Source of the DNA: Planctomyces sp.
GTDB taxonomy: Bacteria; Planctomycetota; Planctomycetia; Planctomycetales; Planctomycetaceae
Reading direction: 5' to 3'
NCBI GenBank assembly: GCA_016795105.1
Contig: JAEUIH010000029.1
Span: forward strand, 19,158 to 83,157
Length of the DNA stretch: 64,000 bases
Positions 29,223 to 39,412 of the stretch are shown one piece after another. The first letter of the stretch is position 1. Every line of letters begins with the position of its first letter. Under the pieces are notes generated by a model. The model ran no database searches. It saw only the letters and a program-made list of their open reading frames with translations, and was not told the origin of the DNA. Both the position numbers and the translations under genes were made by a program.

Positions 29223-30230
29223 ATGCCCACGGCAAAGGCCACAAAAGCCAGCGATAAAGCTCTCATCTGCCGCAAGTTTGTCACCGCCGTGCAGAAACTC
29301 TACGGCAAGTCTGTCCCCAGGCTCGATCTGCCTGTCCTGGAGACCCTCATGTTTGCTGTCTGCCTCGAAGACAATTCGTGGGATGCTGCGGAACAGGGAT
29401 ACAAAAAGCTCCTGGCCTCATACTTTGATCTGAATGAGATTCGTGTCAGTTCGGTAACAGAACTGGAGAATGCCCTTCAACCGCTGCGGGAAGCGGACTG
29501 GAAAGGGTTGAGAATTCGTTCCATTCTGCGGTACGTCTTTGAGTCTTCGTATTCGTTTGACCTGGAGAAGTTCCGTCGATTCACTCAGGAAGTTGCACTG
29601 AAGACATTGAAGAAGGTCAACGATCTTTCGCCATTTGTGAAAGATTTCACGATTCAGCAGATCCTGGGGAGCCATATGGTTTGCCTCGATCCTTCAATGC
29701 TGCGAGCGGCAAAATGGCTGGGACTTGTGCCCGCCGATTCTGATCTGACCGATGCGGGCGAATTTCTGAAGGCGGGTCTGAAGAAGTCAGAAGTCGCCGA
29801 GTTTTGTCAGGCCCTGAGATGCCTCGCAACCGACCCAAAATTTTATGACCGGTTCTTTGAGCCAATTCCGCCGGAAATTGAAATGAATTCGGCCATTGAT
29901 CGATTGGCCGAAGTTCAGCAGCCACCAAAACGAAAACCGGCAAAGCCTCCGGAAAAAGCTGCGAAACCGCCTGAACCAGCCCCAAAGCAGGCAGCAGTTC
30001 CTGCAAAGAAGGCGGCCCCCAAAGCAGCAGCACCTCCTGCCAAAGCCGAAACGGCCGCTCGAAAGGACCCCGCAAAGCCGTCGAGAACAGCAGCAAAAGC
30101 AGTTCCCGCGAAACCTGCCAAATCTGCGACCGGGAATACAAAGCCGCCAGCAGGCAAAACATCCAAGTCGTCGGCTCCCGCACAAAAACCAGGGGCCAAA
30201 AAGCCGGCAACAAAAAAGCCCAGGAGCTGA
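29223..30230 (+). CDS. EndoIII-like fold protein, catalytically degenerate, with Lys/Ala/Pro tail
   Basis: 335 residues from the ATG at 29223, 18 bases after rbfA. Residues 1-200 follow the helical layout of endonuclease III/HhH-GPD DNA glycosylases (VLETLMFAVCLEDNSWDAAEQGYKKL; LREADWKGLRIRSILRYV). The Gly-rich hairpin loop expected near LPGVGPKTA reads LSPFVKDFT, and the catalytic VDTHV reads LDPSML. No C-terminal Cys cluster for an iron-sulfur centre is present. From about residue 240 the protein is a basic Lys/Ala/Pro tail with KPAK and KKAAPKAA units, like histone H1 or bacterial H1-like proteins. I infer a non-enzymatic nucleic-acid-binding protein. Its place behind rbfA could also suggest RNA or ribosome binding. 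The exact function is unknown. Confidence 0.65.
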   Translation: MPTAKATKASDKALICRKFVTAVQKLYGKSVPRLDLPVLETLMFAVCLEDNSWDAAEQGYKKLLASYFDLNEIRVSSVTELENALQPLREADWKGLRIRSILRYVFESSYSFDLEKFRRFTQEVALKTLKKVNDLSPFVKDFTIQQILGSHMVCLDPSMLRAAKWLGLVPADSDLTDAGEFLKAGLKKSEVAEFCQALRCLATDPKFYDRFFEPIPPEIEMNSAIDRLAEVQQPPKRKPAKPPEKAAKPPEPAPKQAAVPAKKAAPKAAAPPAKAETAARKDPAKPSRTAAKAVPAKPAKSATGNTKPPAGKTSKSSAPAQKPGAKKPATKKPRS

Positions 30231-30231
30231 G

Positions 30232-30271
30232 TCAGCGACCGCAGGCCTGTGGCTCAGCGACCGCAGGCCTG
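30232..30271. repeat. 18-bp direct repeat after the EndoIII-like gene
   Basis: TCAGCGACCGCAGGCCTG at 30232-30249 and again at 30254-30271, a 22-base period. Each copy ends in the palindrome CAGGCCTG. It follows the stop codon directly. It may be a small tandem duplication or a protein-binding site. Confidence 0.7.
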
Positions 30272-30414
30272 AGGGACTGGGATCCGTGATCAATGGAATG
30301 TGCCGCCTTCTGAATATGAGCTCTGTCTGACTCGACACTTTGCCTGATCGGGCAAATAATACCACAGACTTCCATTCAGAACGAATCTCACCTCCGAACC
30401 GGAATGAGTTCATC

Positions 30415-32853
30415 ATGGCGAAAACCGACTTGATCCGTATGCTGGCGTGTCTGGCAACCTTTGGCAGCATGATTCCGGAATTCATGCCACTGTATCCGGA
30501 GGCACTGACGTCTCGGGTGCTGGCTGCTGCTCAGGATGCGGATGAAGATTCAAAATCTCCGCAGGGTGCTGCGGAGAAGTCCGACGAGCAGAAGCCGGCC
30601 CTTGAAGGGCTTCGGCAGCCAGGAGATGCTCGTGTCTTCGAACTGCCGGATGAGAGCGATCGAATTGATCCGAAGAATACCGAAGCGCTGTCGTGGTATA
30701 TGGCGGGCCTGATGGCCCAGAAACGTGGAGATCTGCAGGCAGCCGCTGACGCGTTTCAGAAAGCGTGCGATGCTGCACCGGATTCGGCACCGCCAGCAAA
30801 GGCACTCGGACTTGTGCTGCTTCGCATGGGGCGATCAACTGATGGATTAGAAAAGGCGCGACGCGCAATCGAACTCGATGTCAATGACTTTGAAACTCGA
30901 CTGCAGCTGGCATTGATTCTCGCACAGAACGGGAAGCCTCTGGACGCGACTGAGATGGTCAATGCTGCCCTGACATCTGATCGCCTGGAAGCAAAATCCC
31001 GGGAGTTCATAACCATACACCAGGTCCGAGCTCGACTGTTGCTGGCTCAGCAAAAAATCGCGGAAGCAGCCGATAGTTATGAAGTGATTTTTGATGCGCT
31101 CGAACGTCCCGAAGATTATCAGTTGTCTCTGCGAGAACATCAGGCGTTGATCCGCGACCGGGCAACGGGATACGACGTCACCGGACGTGTGTTGCTTGAA
31201 GCGGGCAGAATTGAAAAAGCCATTCAGGTCTTTGAAGCTCAAAGCCGTGTTCAGAATGATCGACCTGGCGAACATCATTTCCTGCTCGCCGGTGCATACT
31301 TCAGGAAGGACAATACTGCAGAAGCGGAAAAGAACCTCGAGACATACTTCCGATCTGGAGAAAGATCGGCTCCTTCACTGGCTCTGCTTCGTGACCTGTA
31401 TGCTGCGACATCGAGGAACGATAAGCTGATTGAGAAGCTTGAGTCTCTTTCAGAAGACGCCAGTGATGTCACCAGCGTGCAAATGTTTATCGGTCAGACG
31501 CTCCTTGATCAGGGAAAAACTGATGAAGCGGCGGCCGTATTTCAGAAGCTGCTGGATGATAAAGGAATCGTTGACGCCTATCTGGGTTTGATGAGAGTCG
31601 AGATCTCTCGAGGAAATGCGGCAACTCTTCTCGCAACCATGAATCGAGCTCTGCGAGCGCGTATTAAGCCTGAGGAGCTTCAGCCACTGGCGTCAAGCGT
31701 CATTACCTCGGAAGAACTTGCAAAGAACCTGATTAAGGAATGCATTACGACCTGGGAGACTCAGCCAAATACTCTCAATCCGGCCGCACCGTTTTTCTGT
31801 GCGGTTGTTGCCAATCAGCTGAAAGATGTCGAGTCCGAAGGAAAGCTGCTTCAGGCGACACTGGAACTGAATCCTGATCGCGTGCTTACGATTAATACTC
31901 TGAAATTGTACGGTATGAACCTGCTGATGCAGGATAAGTACGCTCAGTCGGCCCGAGTCTACAGCCAGCTGGTTTCTGTACCAGGACTGGATCTCGGCGA
32001 GCGACTGATGGCACTCTATCGACTTTCACAGGCTGAATCATTCAATGACAACCATGATGCATCCATGCAGGCCATTCAGACTGCATTGAGGCTGGCCCCG
32101 GAGTTCTCGCTGCTGCACTATCAGCATGGCTGGGTTCTTGTGCAGGCAGAGAAGTATGAGGAAGCAGAGAAGATACTCAGCCAGTCGCTCGAGCAATTCA
32201 CCGGAGATTCGGAACACACGATTCGAACAGAAGAACTGCTCGCCGGGATCTGTGCACGGCAGGCTCGATGGAATGACGCCATCGCTCACTACAATGCTGT
32301 CCTGGAACTTGAAGGAGCCGATGAAGAATCCAAACGCCGTGCAAAGCTTGGACTGTCCAATGCTTATGTTCAGAATGGTGATATGCTCGCTGGTGAAAAG
32401 ATTCTTGAAGAGGTGTACGAACAGAATCCGGACGATCCCGGGGTAAATAATGACCTCGGCTATCTCTACGCAGATCAGGGTAAGAACCTGGAAAAGGCGG
32501 AGAAGATGATTCGAATTGCGGTTGCCGCACAGCCGGAGAACTCCGCATACCTCGACAGCCTTGGGTGGGTACTTTTCAAACTTGGAAAGCTTGATGAAGC
32601 CGTCGAAACACTGAAGAAAGCCAATGCGAATCCGGAGTATCAGGACGCCACGATTCTTGAACATCTGGGTGATGTGTATTTGGCCCTGAAGCAGATCGAC
32701 GAAGCAAAGGCTGCGTACGAGAAAGCCGTAAAGATTGAGCAGGAGACTCCTGGCGGAAGTGACGCAATCGTGAAGCGAATCACAGAGAAGATTGCAGCGA
32801 TTCCGGGCGCCTCGGCTGATTCTGGTTCGAGCAAACCGGAAAGCAATGAATAA
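30415..32853 (+). CDS. Exported TPR-repeat protein
   Basis: 812 residues from the ATG at 30415 (GGAATGAG upstream). An in-frame TTG at 30340 would push the signal sequence inward and is rejected. The signal sequence ([17 protein letters not shown] and onward) is followed by an acidic stretch, then at least ten tetratricopeptide repeats across the whole length ([76 protein letters not shown]). The final segment resembles the TPR proteins that follow exopolysaccharide or outer-membrane systems (PelB/BcsC-like), but no barrel or catalytic domain is seen. It probably scaffolds a complex in the periplasm; its partner is unknown. Confidence 0.85.
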   Translation: MAKTDLIRMLACLATFGSMIPEFMPLYPEALTSRVLAAAQDADEDSKSPQGAAEKSDEQKPALEGLRQPGDARVFELPDESDRIDPKNTEALSWYMAGLMAQKRGDLQAAADAFQKACDAAPDSAPPAKALGLVLLRMGRSTDGLEKARRAIELDVNDFETRLQLALILAQNGKPLDATEMVNAALTSDRLEAKSREFITIHQVRARLLLAQQKIAEAADSYEVIFDALERPEDYQLSLREHQALIRDRATGYDVTGRVLLEAGRIEKAIQVFEAQSRVQNDRPGEHHFLLAGAYFRKDNTAEAEKNLETYFRSGERSAPSLALLRDLYAATSRNDKLIEKLESLSEDASDVTSVQMFIGQTLLDQGKTDEAAAVFQKLLDDKGIVDAYLGLMRVEISRGNAATLLATMNRALRARIKPEELQPLASSVITSEELAKNLIKECITTWETQPNTLNPAAPFFCAVVANQLKDVESEGKLLQATLELNPDRVLTINTLKLYGMNLLMQDKYAQSARVYSQLVSVPGLDLGERLMALYRLSQAESFNDNHDASMQAIQTALRLAPEFSLLHYQHGWVLVQAEKYEEAEKILSQSLEQFTGDSEHTIRTEELLAGICARQARWNDAIAHYNAVLELEGADEESKRRAKLGLSNAYVQNGDMLAGEKILEEVYEQNPDDPGVNNDLGYLYADQGKNLEKAEKMIRIAVAAQPENSAYLDSLGWVLFKLGKLDEAVETLKKANANPEYQDATILEHLGDVYLALKQIDEAKAAYEKAVKIEQETPGGSDAIVKRITEKIAAIPGASADSGSSKPESNE

Positions 32854-32972
32854 GAGCGTGGCGTTCAGGATTTCGCCGTGGAAGGTTCGAACGCTCCGGG
32901 AATTGGACAATCCAAATACTAAACTTTGAAGGTCCGGATCGACACCGGTGTACACGGCAGGCGGCTGATTAT

Positions 32973-34121
32973 ATGGCACGGAAGACGACGATTCGAAATA
33001 ACGACGACGGTCCCGACGATCGGGATGAAACTCGCTTTACAGAGGAAGCCGATCGACGTCGCGCCGCCGAAGGAGTTGAAGCACAGGAACGATACGACGA
33101 TGAACTTCGTCCGTCGAGGCTTGAGGATGTCGTTGGGCAGCGAGCCGTCGTTGAGCGACTGCGAATTCTTCTTCAAGCCACGAAGAAGCGCAATGAACCG
33201 TTGGGTCATCTTTTGTTTGATGGACCTCCGGGACTTGGCAAAACTACGCTTGCCAGTGTGATACCGAAAGAGCTCGGCACAGAACTCCAGATCACATCAG
33301 GACCATCACTCAGCGCTCCCAAGGATCTCCTGCCGTATCTGACGAACGCAAGTCGCGGCTCGGTGTTATTTATTGACGAAATACACCGGATGCCTCCGAC
33401 GGTCGAGGAATTCATCTACCCGGCGATGGAAGACTTCAGAGTCGATATCACTCTGGGAGACGGTTTGAATGCACGCACGATCAACATGCAGCTTCAGCCA
33501 TTCACTCTGATTGGCGCCACAACTCGCAGCGGAATGCTCACCGCGCCACTGCGAGACCGATTTGTGAATCGAGAACACCTGGACTTCTATTCGCTGGATG
33601 ACCTTGCCGACATTATTACAAGAAATGCCAGAAAACTCCGGACTGAGATTTCGCCGGACGCAGCGATGGAAATTGCTCGCCGTTCCCGAGGGACTCCGCG
33701 AAAAGCCAATAATTGGTTGCGATGGACACGCGACTACGCAGACGCCCGAGCGGATGGGCGAATAACAAACGAAGTCGCGGATGCTGCCTTAAGAATGAAA
33801 AGCGTCGATGACGTCGGACTTGAAGAGCAGGACCGGCGATATCTTGAAACGATTATCAGCGTGTTCACCGGAGGTCCGGCGGGAGTTCAGGCAATTGCTC
33901 ATACCATGAACATCCCGGCTGATACTCTGGAAGACGAAGTTGAACCATTCCTGCTGCGCGAGGGATTCGTGCAGCGAACACCGCGAGGACGAATGATCAC
34001 GGTGAAGGCGCTCCAACATCTTGGACGGAGTTTGCCGGCCGGGCGACTCACCGACTCCGGACTTGCATCGTCATCCGAATCCACACCTAAAACGACGAAG
34101 AATCAAAAAGAGCTGTTCTGA
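32973..34121 (+). CDS. ruvB: Holliday junction branch migration helicase RuvB
   Basis: AAA+ motor that drives branch migration with RuvA. 382 residues from the ATG at 32973. Walker [10 protein letters not shown] is at 84-92, Walker B FIDEIHR at 133-139, sensor 1 IGATTRSG, the arginine-finger segment APLRDRF, and the C-terminal winged helix with [12 protein letters not shown]. The first 40 residues are an acidic, charged extension rich in Asp/Arg, longer than in most RuvB. Sensor 2 reads [18 protein letters not shown], a slightly unusual form. Neither ruvA nor ruvC is in the window. The stop overlaps the mnmG start (TGATG), so translation is coupled. Confidence 0.95.
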   Translation: MARKTTIRNNDDGPDDRDETRFTEEADRRRAAEGVEAQERYDDELRPSRLEDVVGQRAVVERLRILLQATKKRNEPLGHLLFDGPPGLGKTTLASVIPKELGTELQITSGPSLSAPKDLLPYLTNASRGSVLFIDEIHRMPPTVEEFIYPAMEDFRVDITLGDGLNARTINMQLQPFTLIGATTRSGMLTAPLRDRFVNREHLDFYSLDDLADIITRNARKLRTEISPDAAMEIARRSRGTPRKANNWLRWTRDYADARADGRITNEVADAALRMKSVDDVGLEEQDRRYLETIISVFTGGPAGVQAIAHTMNIPADTLEDEVEPFLLREGFVQRTPRGRMITVKALQHLGRSLPAGRLTDSGLASSSESTPKTTKNQKELF

Positions 34122-35932
34122 TGACTGTTTCCGGGGCCTATGAGTACGATGTGGTGGTGGTGGGTGCCGGACATGCGGGAACCGAAGCGGCTCTGGCCGC
34201 CGCCCGAATGGGAGCGAAGACCGCACTTCTGACGATGAACTGCGATACCGTCGGACAGATGAGCTGTAATCCGGCAATCGGAGGTGTCGCCAAAGGCCAG
34301 ATTGTCCGCGAAATTGATGCGCTCGGCGGTGAAATGGGGCGAGTCATCGATGCAACCGGGATCCACTTTCGGATGCTGAACAGCGGGAAAGGGGCCGCAA
34401 TGCACAGCCCCCGCGCTCAGGCCGACAAGAAGGCATACCAGTTTGAAATGAAGCACCGCGTCGAGCTTCAGCCGAACCTGACACTCCGGCAGGAAACCGT
34501 CGACAGCATTGTCACAGAGGACGGTCAGGTGACCGGACTCAAGGTGGCCGGTGATATCCTCTACAGAACTCGTGCACTGATCCTGACGACTGGTACGTTC
34601 CTGAAAGCCATTATGCATACCGGAGAAGCGCAGTCCGAAGGTGGGCGAGCCGGGGATAAAGCAGCTTATGGAATGTCCGCTTCGCTTCTCGATCTTGGAA
34701 TTGAACTGCGACGATTCAAAACGGGAACGCCAGCGCGACTGAATGGCAGAACAATCGACTTCTCAAAATGTGAACCTCAGCCCGGAGACGATAATCCGCA
34801 GCCGTTCTCATTCCTCACAGAAAAGATCTCACAACCTCAAATTCACTGCTGGCTCACATCGACCACCCCGGAAGTCCATGACATCATTCGGCAGAATCTC
34901 CATCGCGCACCGATGTACTCGGGGCAAATCCAGTCCACTGGACCTCGATACTGCCCATCGATCGAAGACAAGGTCGTACGATTCGCAGATAAGAGTACCC
35001 ACCAGATCTTCCTTGAACCCGAAGGTCGAAACACGCAGGAGATCTACTGCAACGGCATTTCCACCAGCCTTCCGCGGGATGTGCAGGATGCCATCATTCG
35101 GCTGATCCCGGGCTGCGAAAATGCTCAGATCATGCGATATGGATACGCCGTCGAATACGATTTTGCCCCACCAACTCAACTCAAACCAAGTCTTGAGACA
35201 AAGCGAGTGCAGGGATTGTATTTCGCAGGACAGATCAACGGCACCACTGGATACGAAGAAGCCGCAGGGCAGGGACTGTTGGCAGGTATCAACGCCGCAC
35301 TCTCAGTTCAGAAGCGATCCCCATTTGTGCTCGATCGAAGTCAGGCATATTTAGGCGTTCTGATTGATGATCTTGTCACCAAAGGAGTGGACGAACCCTA
35401 TCGAATGTTCACCTCGCGAGCGGAGTATCGGCTTTTGCTCCGTCAGGACAATGCGGATCGTCGACTGACGCCGCTTGGAATTCAAATTGGAAGTGTGGAC
35501 TCTGAAAGGGCCGCGAAGTTTGCGGAGTATGAGCAGGAGATTGAACGTGGATTCATTGCGGCAAAGAAGCTGAGATACCAGGGTCAGTCCCTCGAGGAGT
35601 TATTGCGGCGACAGGAGACCACATGGGATGAGATATTTCGGATGATTCCTGCGGCTGGGGAGCTTGGGCTGTCTCACCGCGCACTCGAACAATTGCGAAT
35701 TGAAGCCCACTATGCGGGCTACATTCGACGACAGGAATCTGAAATTGCGAGGCTTCAGAAAGTCGAAACCGTGCGAATTCCCGACGCTTTTGACTATTTG
35801 GCGGTGCCGCAGCTTCGCCATGAAGCGAGAGAAAAGCTGACAAAAATCAGGCCAACAACGGTGGGACAGGCCAGTCGAGTCAGCGGTATTACCCCCGCAG
35901 ACATCGCCATCCTCATGTTTTACCTGACGTAA
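34121..35932 (+). CDS. mnmG: tRNA U34 carboxymethylaminomethyl enzyme MnmG
   Basis: FAD-dependent enzyme that, with MnmE, installs the cmnm5 group at wobble uridine 34. 603 residues from an ATG overlapping the ruvB stop. The FAD-binding loop VVGAGHAGTEAALAAARMGA is at residues 13-32. Further family marks are CNPAIGGVAKGQIVREIDALGG, MLNSGKGAAMHSPRAQADK, GYEEAAGQGLLAGINAA, and MFTSRAEYRLLLRQDNADRRLTPLG. The C-terminal helical domain is complete. Length and order are normal. MnmE is not in the window. Confidence 0.96.
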   Translation: MTVSGAYEYDVVVVGAGHAGTEAALAAARMGAKTALLTMNCDTVGQMSCNPAIGGVAKGQIVREIDALGGEMGRVIDATGIHFRMLNSGKGAAMHSPRAQADKKAYQFEMKHRVELQPNLTLRQETVDSIVTEDGQVTGLKVAGDILYRTRALILTTGTFLKAIMHTGEAQSEGGRAGDKAAYGMSASLLDLGIELRRFKTGTPARLNGRTIDFSKCEPQPGDDNPQPFSFLTEKISQPQIHCWLTSTTPEVHDIIRQNLHRAPMYSGQIQSTGPRYCPSIEDKVVRFADKSTHQIFLEPEGRNTQEIYCNGISTSLPRDVQDAIIRLIPGCENAQIMRYGYAVEYDFAPPTQLKPSLETKRVQGLYFAGQINGTTGYEEAAGQGLLAGINAALSVQKRSPFVLDRSQAYLGVLIDDLVTKGVDEPYRMFTSRAEYRLLLRQDNADRRLTPLGIQIGSVDSERAAKFAEYEQEIERGFIAAKKLRYQGQSLEELLRRQETTWDEIFRMIPAAGELGLSHRALEQLRIEAHYAGYIRRQESEIARLQKVETVRIPDAFDYLAVPQLRHEAREKLTKIRPTTVGQASRVSGITPADIAILMFYLT

Positions 35933-36180
35933 AAACAGGCAAACTGCGCAACGAAACTGCCGTTGACCGTCTTTGGCGAATAGATACAATCGGTCGAGTT
36001 GAGAGGTGGGACGATTGAGGGAACGCGAATAACCAGACAGTGTTCTGGGGATTGCGGGAATGCAGTCGACCCAAACAGTATCGGCGCTTAAGCGTCACGG
36101 ACGGCGTCCGGCAAGCTGTCGGACGATGAATCGCTGCCACAGTGCAGCTCATCGCTTTTCCACAGAACGGATTGTGTTAA

Positions 36181-36759
36181 ATGAAGACAGTGTTCACTAC
36201 TGGCGAAGCCGCTAAGATCTGCAAGGTCAGTCAGCAGACGATCATTCGGTGCTTTGACTCCGGCCAGTTGAAGGGCTTCCGCGTTCCGGGCTCTCGTTTC
36301 CGCCGAATTCCTCGTGATATTCTGTACAAATTCATGAAGGAAAACGGGATTCCAACGGATGCCCTCGAAAGCGGGCGCCGGAAAGCTCTGATCGTCGACG
36401 ATGATCAGGAGCTGGTCGAACTGATTACCGACGCACTGGAAGCGGACGGCCGCTTTGAAGTGCGGATTGCAAACAACGGATTTGATGCTGGTATGATGGT
36501 TCGAGAATACCATCCTGACATCATCGTGCTGGATGTGATGCTTCCGGATATCAATGGCAAAGAAGTCTGTCAGCGAGTTCGCAGTGACTCGTCGCTTGAT
36601 GATGTTCGTATCATCTGCATCTCCGGTATGGTGGAACAGAACAAAATTCAGGACCTGAAAGCTTCCGGGGCAAATCATTTCCTGCAGAAGCCGTTTGAAG
36701 TCGACGAACTGATTGAAAATATCTGTCGGCTTCTGGATATTGAACAGCTTGCCTCCTGA
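36181..36759 (+). CDS. Excisionase-type HTH response regulator
   Basis: 192 residues from the ATG at 36181. Residues 1-55 are an excisionase/MerR-like winged helix (TTGEAAKICKVSQQTIIRCFDSGQLKGFRVPGSRFRRIPR), and residues 70-190 are a receiver domain with acidic pocket VDDD, phosphoacceptor Asp118 (VLDVMLPD) and the KPF Lys. The HTH-first order is the reverse of the usual REC-then-HTH layout. It is followed by a terminator and then a cytosolic histidine kinase on the same strand, its likely partner. The target genes are unknown. The 250 bases upstream show no gene and should hold its promoter. Confidence 0.88.
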   Translation: MKTVFTTGEAAKICKVSQQTIIRCFDSGQLKGFRVPGSRFRRIPRDILYKFMKENGIPTDALESGRRKALIVDDDQELVELITDALEADGRFEVRIANNGFDAGMMVREYHPDIIVLDVMLPDINGKEVCQRVRSDSSLDDVRIICISGMVEQNKIQDLKASGANHFLQKPFEVDELIENICRLLDIEQLAS

Positions 36760-36791
36760 TCATCACGATCGGCAGACACTTAGCCGTCATA

Positions 36792-36823
36792 CAGCGGTCG
36801 TCTCAGGGCGACCGCTGTTTCCT
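36792..36823 (+). terminator. Intrinsic terminator after the response regulator
   Basis: CAGCGGTCG, an eight-base loop and CGACCGCTG (nine perfect pairs), then TTTCCTT. It lies between the response regulator and the kinase, so most transcripts should end here and the kinase would be expressed at a lower level or from its own promoter. Confidence 0.75.
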
Positions 36824-36837
36824 TAGATATACGGTTT

Positions 36838-38049
36838 ATGACAGTTTCTTACCTCACACTGCCCGCAGCAATTGCAAATCGATGTCTTGAACTTCTGCTG
36901 GCGGCCGACATTCCAGCTGCTGAACACCCCCCCGAACGCAGCTCAGAACAGATCTCTGAAGTTGAACGACTGATCACTGAAATCTGGGTGCGTCAGTCTC
37001 GGTGTGTGTCAGCAACACTGCTGAGAATTGAGACTCCGAATCGAGTTCGTGTGTCCAGTGTCCGGCTTGACTCTGAGAACCGCCTGACTCATGAAGTCCG
37101 GCTGGTCTCGGAACCATGTACAGTCATCCTCGATGGCCAGGCCCTTCTGAGGCTGGCTGCCGAAAACCCGGAGGACGGTCTTCAGTCAATTCATCAGTGG
37201 CCTCGCCATCTGGCGGCACTCGTTCTCCAGCATCCACCGGTACCTGGAACGGTTGAGGGTGAGTCGGATCGAGTTCTGGCTGCCGATCTGATGCAATTGA
37301 CGCAGACCTTCCTGGGAAAGTTCAACGGCGCTGCAAACATGATCCTGCCACCGTCTGATAAGCTGCAGGCCATGGCCGAGTTCGCAGCAGGTGCAGGGCA
37401 CGAAATCAACAATCCGCTGGCCAGCATTGTCGGCCAGACTCAGATGCTGCTGCGATCCGAAACTTCAATAGACCGTCAACAAGCCCTCGAAACCATTGGC
37501 ACTCAGGCCTGGCGAATTCGTGACATGATCGGCAACACGATGCTGTTCGCCCGCCCTCCAAAACCAAAATTTGAAGTCTTTGATTTCATCCGAATGGCTC
37601 AGGAAGTCACTCAGCAGCTCACCGAGGACCTTGCCAGCTCTGAAATCGTCGTCACATTCCATTCTGAAGAGACTCGATTGCTCATTCAGGCAGATATCAC
37701 TCAGCTTCAGGCGCTGATCGGTCACCTTGTGCGAAATGGGGTGGAAGCGATTCGCGGCCGAAAAGGACCTGGCAGAGTCACCGTTTCTGCTGCACCAACA
37801 ATTCACGGTGATGCACTGCAGCTGATTGTCGAAGACACCGCAGGTGCAATCAACGACGATTCCGTACGGACGCATTTGTTCGATCCGTTCTTTTCCGGGC
37901 GTCAGGCCGGACGAGGGCTTGGGTTTGGGCTCTGCCTTGCATGGCAGATTGTAAATTCCCATCGGGGTTTCATCTTCTGCTATGCACCTCAGTCCACTGC
38001 AACCGCATTTCACATCGGCCTTCCACTGGAACAGCCTGTGAGTCCATAA
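36838..38049 (+). CDS. Cytosolic sensor histidine kinase
   Basis: 403 residues from the ATG at 36838. The first 170 residues form an unrecognised input region without membrane segments. A HisKA domain follows with H188 in GHEINNPLASIVGQTQMLL, then a HATPase_c domain with the N box HLVRNGVEAI, a weak G1 (EDTAGAIN in place of the usual DxGxG), and G2 GFGLCLAWQIV. The absence of membrane helices points to a cytoplasmic signal. It lies 78 bases after the excisionase-type response regulator and is very likely its cognate kinase. Confidence 0.85.
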   Translation: MTVSYLTLPAAIANRCLELLLAADIPAAEHPPERSSEQISEVERLITEIWVRQSRCVSATLLRIETPNRVRVSSVRLDSENRLTHEVRLVSEPCTVILDGQALLRLAAENPEDGLQSIHQWPRHLAALVLQHPPVPGTVEGESDRVLAADLMQLTQTFLGKFNGAANMILPPSDKLQAMAEFAAGAGHEINNPLASIVGQTQMLLRSETSIDRQQALETIGTQAWRIRDMIGNTMLFARPPKPKFEVFDFIRMAQEVTQQLTEDLASSEIVVTFHSEETRLLIQADITQLQALIGHLVRNGVEAIRGRKGPGRVTVSAAPTIHGDALQLIVEDTAGAINDDSVRTHLFDPFFSGRQAGRGLGFGLCLAWQIVNSHRGFIFCYAPQSTATAFHIGLPLEQPVSP

Positions 38050-38271
38050 GCTCACCCAAATCAAGCATTTTCGTTAAAAACGCTGTGCTCCGCACAATTC
38101 GTCCAGCCGGTTGACGGCAGACTCAGTCGGTCTGTAAGCCCACGACGAGTGAAATTTTCCTGAGAGACGTCGCCGAAACCTGGAAATTCGCTCCGATCGC
38201 TTGGCTGTGAGTCACACTCTCAACGACAATACGATTTTCCCCAATTCGCCCACCCCTCGCGAGTTACCCAA

Positions 38272-39300
38272 ATGAGCAAAGTACCTCTGAAAGGTATTTT
38301 TACCCCCAACCTTGTACCGTACACCGAATCCGGTGAGATCAACGAAGGTGAACTTCGTCGATATGTTGACTGGCTGATTGAACGAGGAGTTCACGGTCTG
38401 TATCCGAACGGTTCGACGGGTGAGTTTACCCGGTTCACACCGGAAGAACGTCGTCGCATTCTGGCCATCATTGCGGACCAGGTCCGAGGTCGTGTTCCGA
38501 TTTTGGCAGGCGCTGCGGAAGCGAACGTCAAGGAAACACTTGCAGCCTGTGAATACTACGCATCGCTGGGAATTCGGGCCGTAGCGATCGTGGCTCCGTT
38601 CTATTACAAGCTCAGTCCAAAATCGGTATACGCGTATTTCCGGGAGATTGGCAGAAATACACCGATTGATGTGACACTGTATAACATTCCGATGTTTGCC
38701 AGTCCGATCGACGTTCCTACGATCCAGCGGCTCTCCGAAGAATGTGAACGGATTGTTGCGATTAAGGATTCTTCGGGCGATATTCCGCACATGATTCGCA
38801 TGATTCAGGCCGTCAAACCGAACCGGCCTGAATTTGCCTTCCTGACCGGATGGGATGCAGCCCTGATGCCGATGTTGCTGGCTGGCTGTGACGGTGGAAC
38901 AAACGCAAGTTCCGGCGTTGTCCCTGAACTGACTCGGAAGCTGTACGATCTCACAACCGACTATCAGATCGACGCGGCCCGTGCTGTCCAGTACGACCTG
39001 ATTCGGCTGTTCGACACGATGATCTATTCAGCCGAGTTTCCTGAAGGATTCAGAGCAGCGGTTCAGTTGCGCGGGTTCAAGATGGGAAGAGGGCGACAGC
39101 CGCTATCCGATGAACAGAAGACCGATCTTGTGACGCTCAGTCGCGAGCTCCAGTGTATGCTTTCCAACCATGGATATACGGATCAGCCGATTGGTGGCTG
39201 TCCAATTGATGTTTCCGCGTCCACCGCTGCCGATGCTGTTGAAGTCTCGGCGATCGTGCAGCAGGTCGTTGCGGAACTGAAGCGTCGAGGCTTGATGTAG
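38272..39300 (+). CDS. Dihydrodipicolinate synthase/N-acetylneuraminate lyase family aldolase with C-terminal extension
   Basis: 342 residues from the ATG at 38272. The TIM-barrel class I aldolase core (1-300) has the Schiff-base Lys165 (AIKDSSGD), Tyr137 (LYNIP), and [19 protein letters not shown], which corresponds to the family GxTGE motif. These enzymes condense or cleave pyruvate-based sugars or amino acids. Beyond the barrel, a linker ([15 protein letters not shown]) leads to a short amphipathic helix, [18 protein letters not shown], which resembles microcompartment encapsulation peptides. If so, the enzyme would be a cargo of a planctomycete-type shell; no shell gene is in this window. 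Substrate undecided: sialic acid, a keto-deoxy sugar or 4-hydroxyproline-derived acids are all possible. Confidence 0.8.
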   Translation: MSKVPLKGIFTPNLVPYTESGEINEGELRRYVDWLIERGVHGLYPNGSTGEFTRFTPEERRRILAIIADQVRGRVPILAGAAEANVKETLAACEYYASLGIRAVAIVAPFYYKLSPKSVYAYFREIGRNTPIDVTLYNIPMFASPIDVPTIQRLSEECERIVAIKDSSGDIPHMIRMIQAVKPNRPEFAFLTGWDAALMPMLLAGCDGGTNASSGVVPELTRKLYDLTTDYQIDAARAVQYDLIRLFDTMIYSAEFPEGFRAAVQLRGFKMGRGRQPLSDEQKTDLVTLSRELQCMLSNHGYTDQPIGGCPIDVSASTAADAVEVSAIVQQVVAELKRRGLM

Positions 39301-39351
39301 AGCGGCGAGCCTCCGGGCTCGCTCGCAAGGCGTCCGAATTCCTGACAGAAT

Positions 39352-39390
39352 AACGAACTGTGTTCATTTCACGATCACAGTTCGTTTGTT
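39352..39390 (+). terminator. Intrinsic terminator after the aldolase
   Basis: AACGAACTGTG, a 13-base loop and CACAGTTCGTT (eleven perfect pairs), followed by TGTTTCTG. It sits between the aldolase stop and the ribosome binding site of the next gene. Confidence 0.65.
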
Positions 39391-39412
39391 TCTGTCCGGG
39401 AGGATAACAGTG

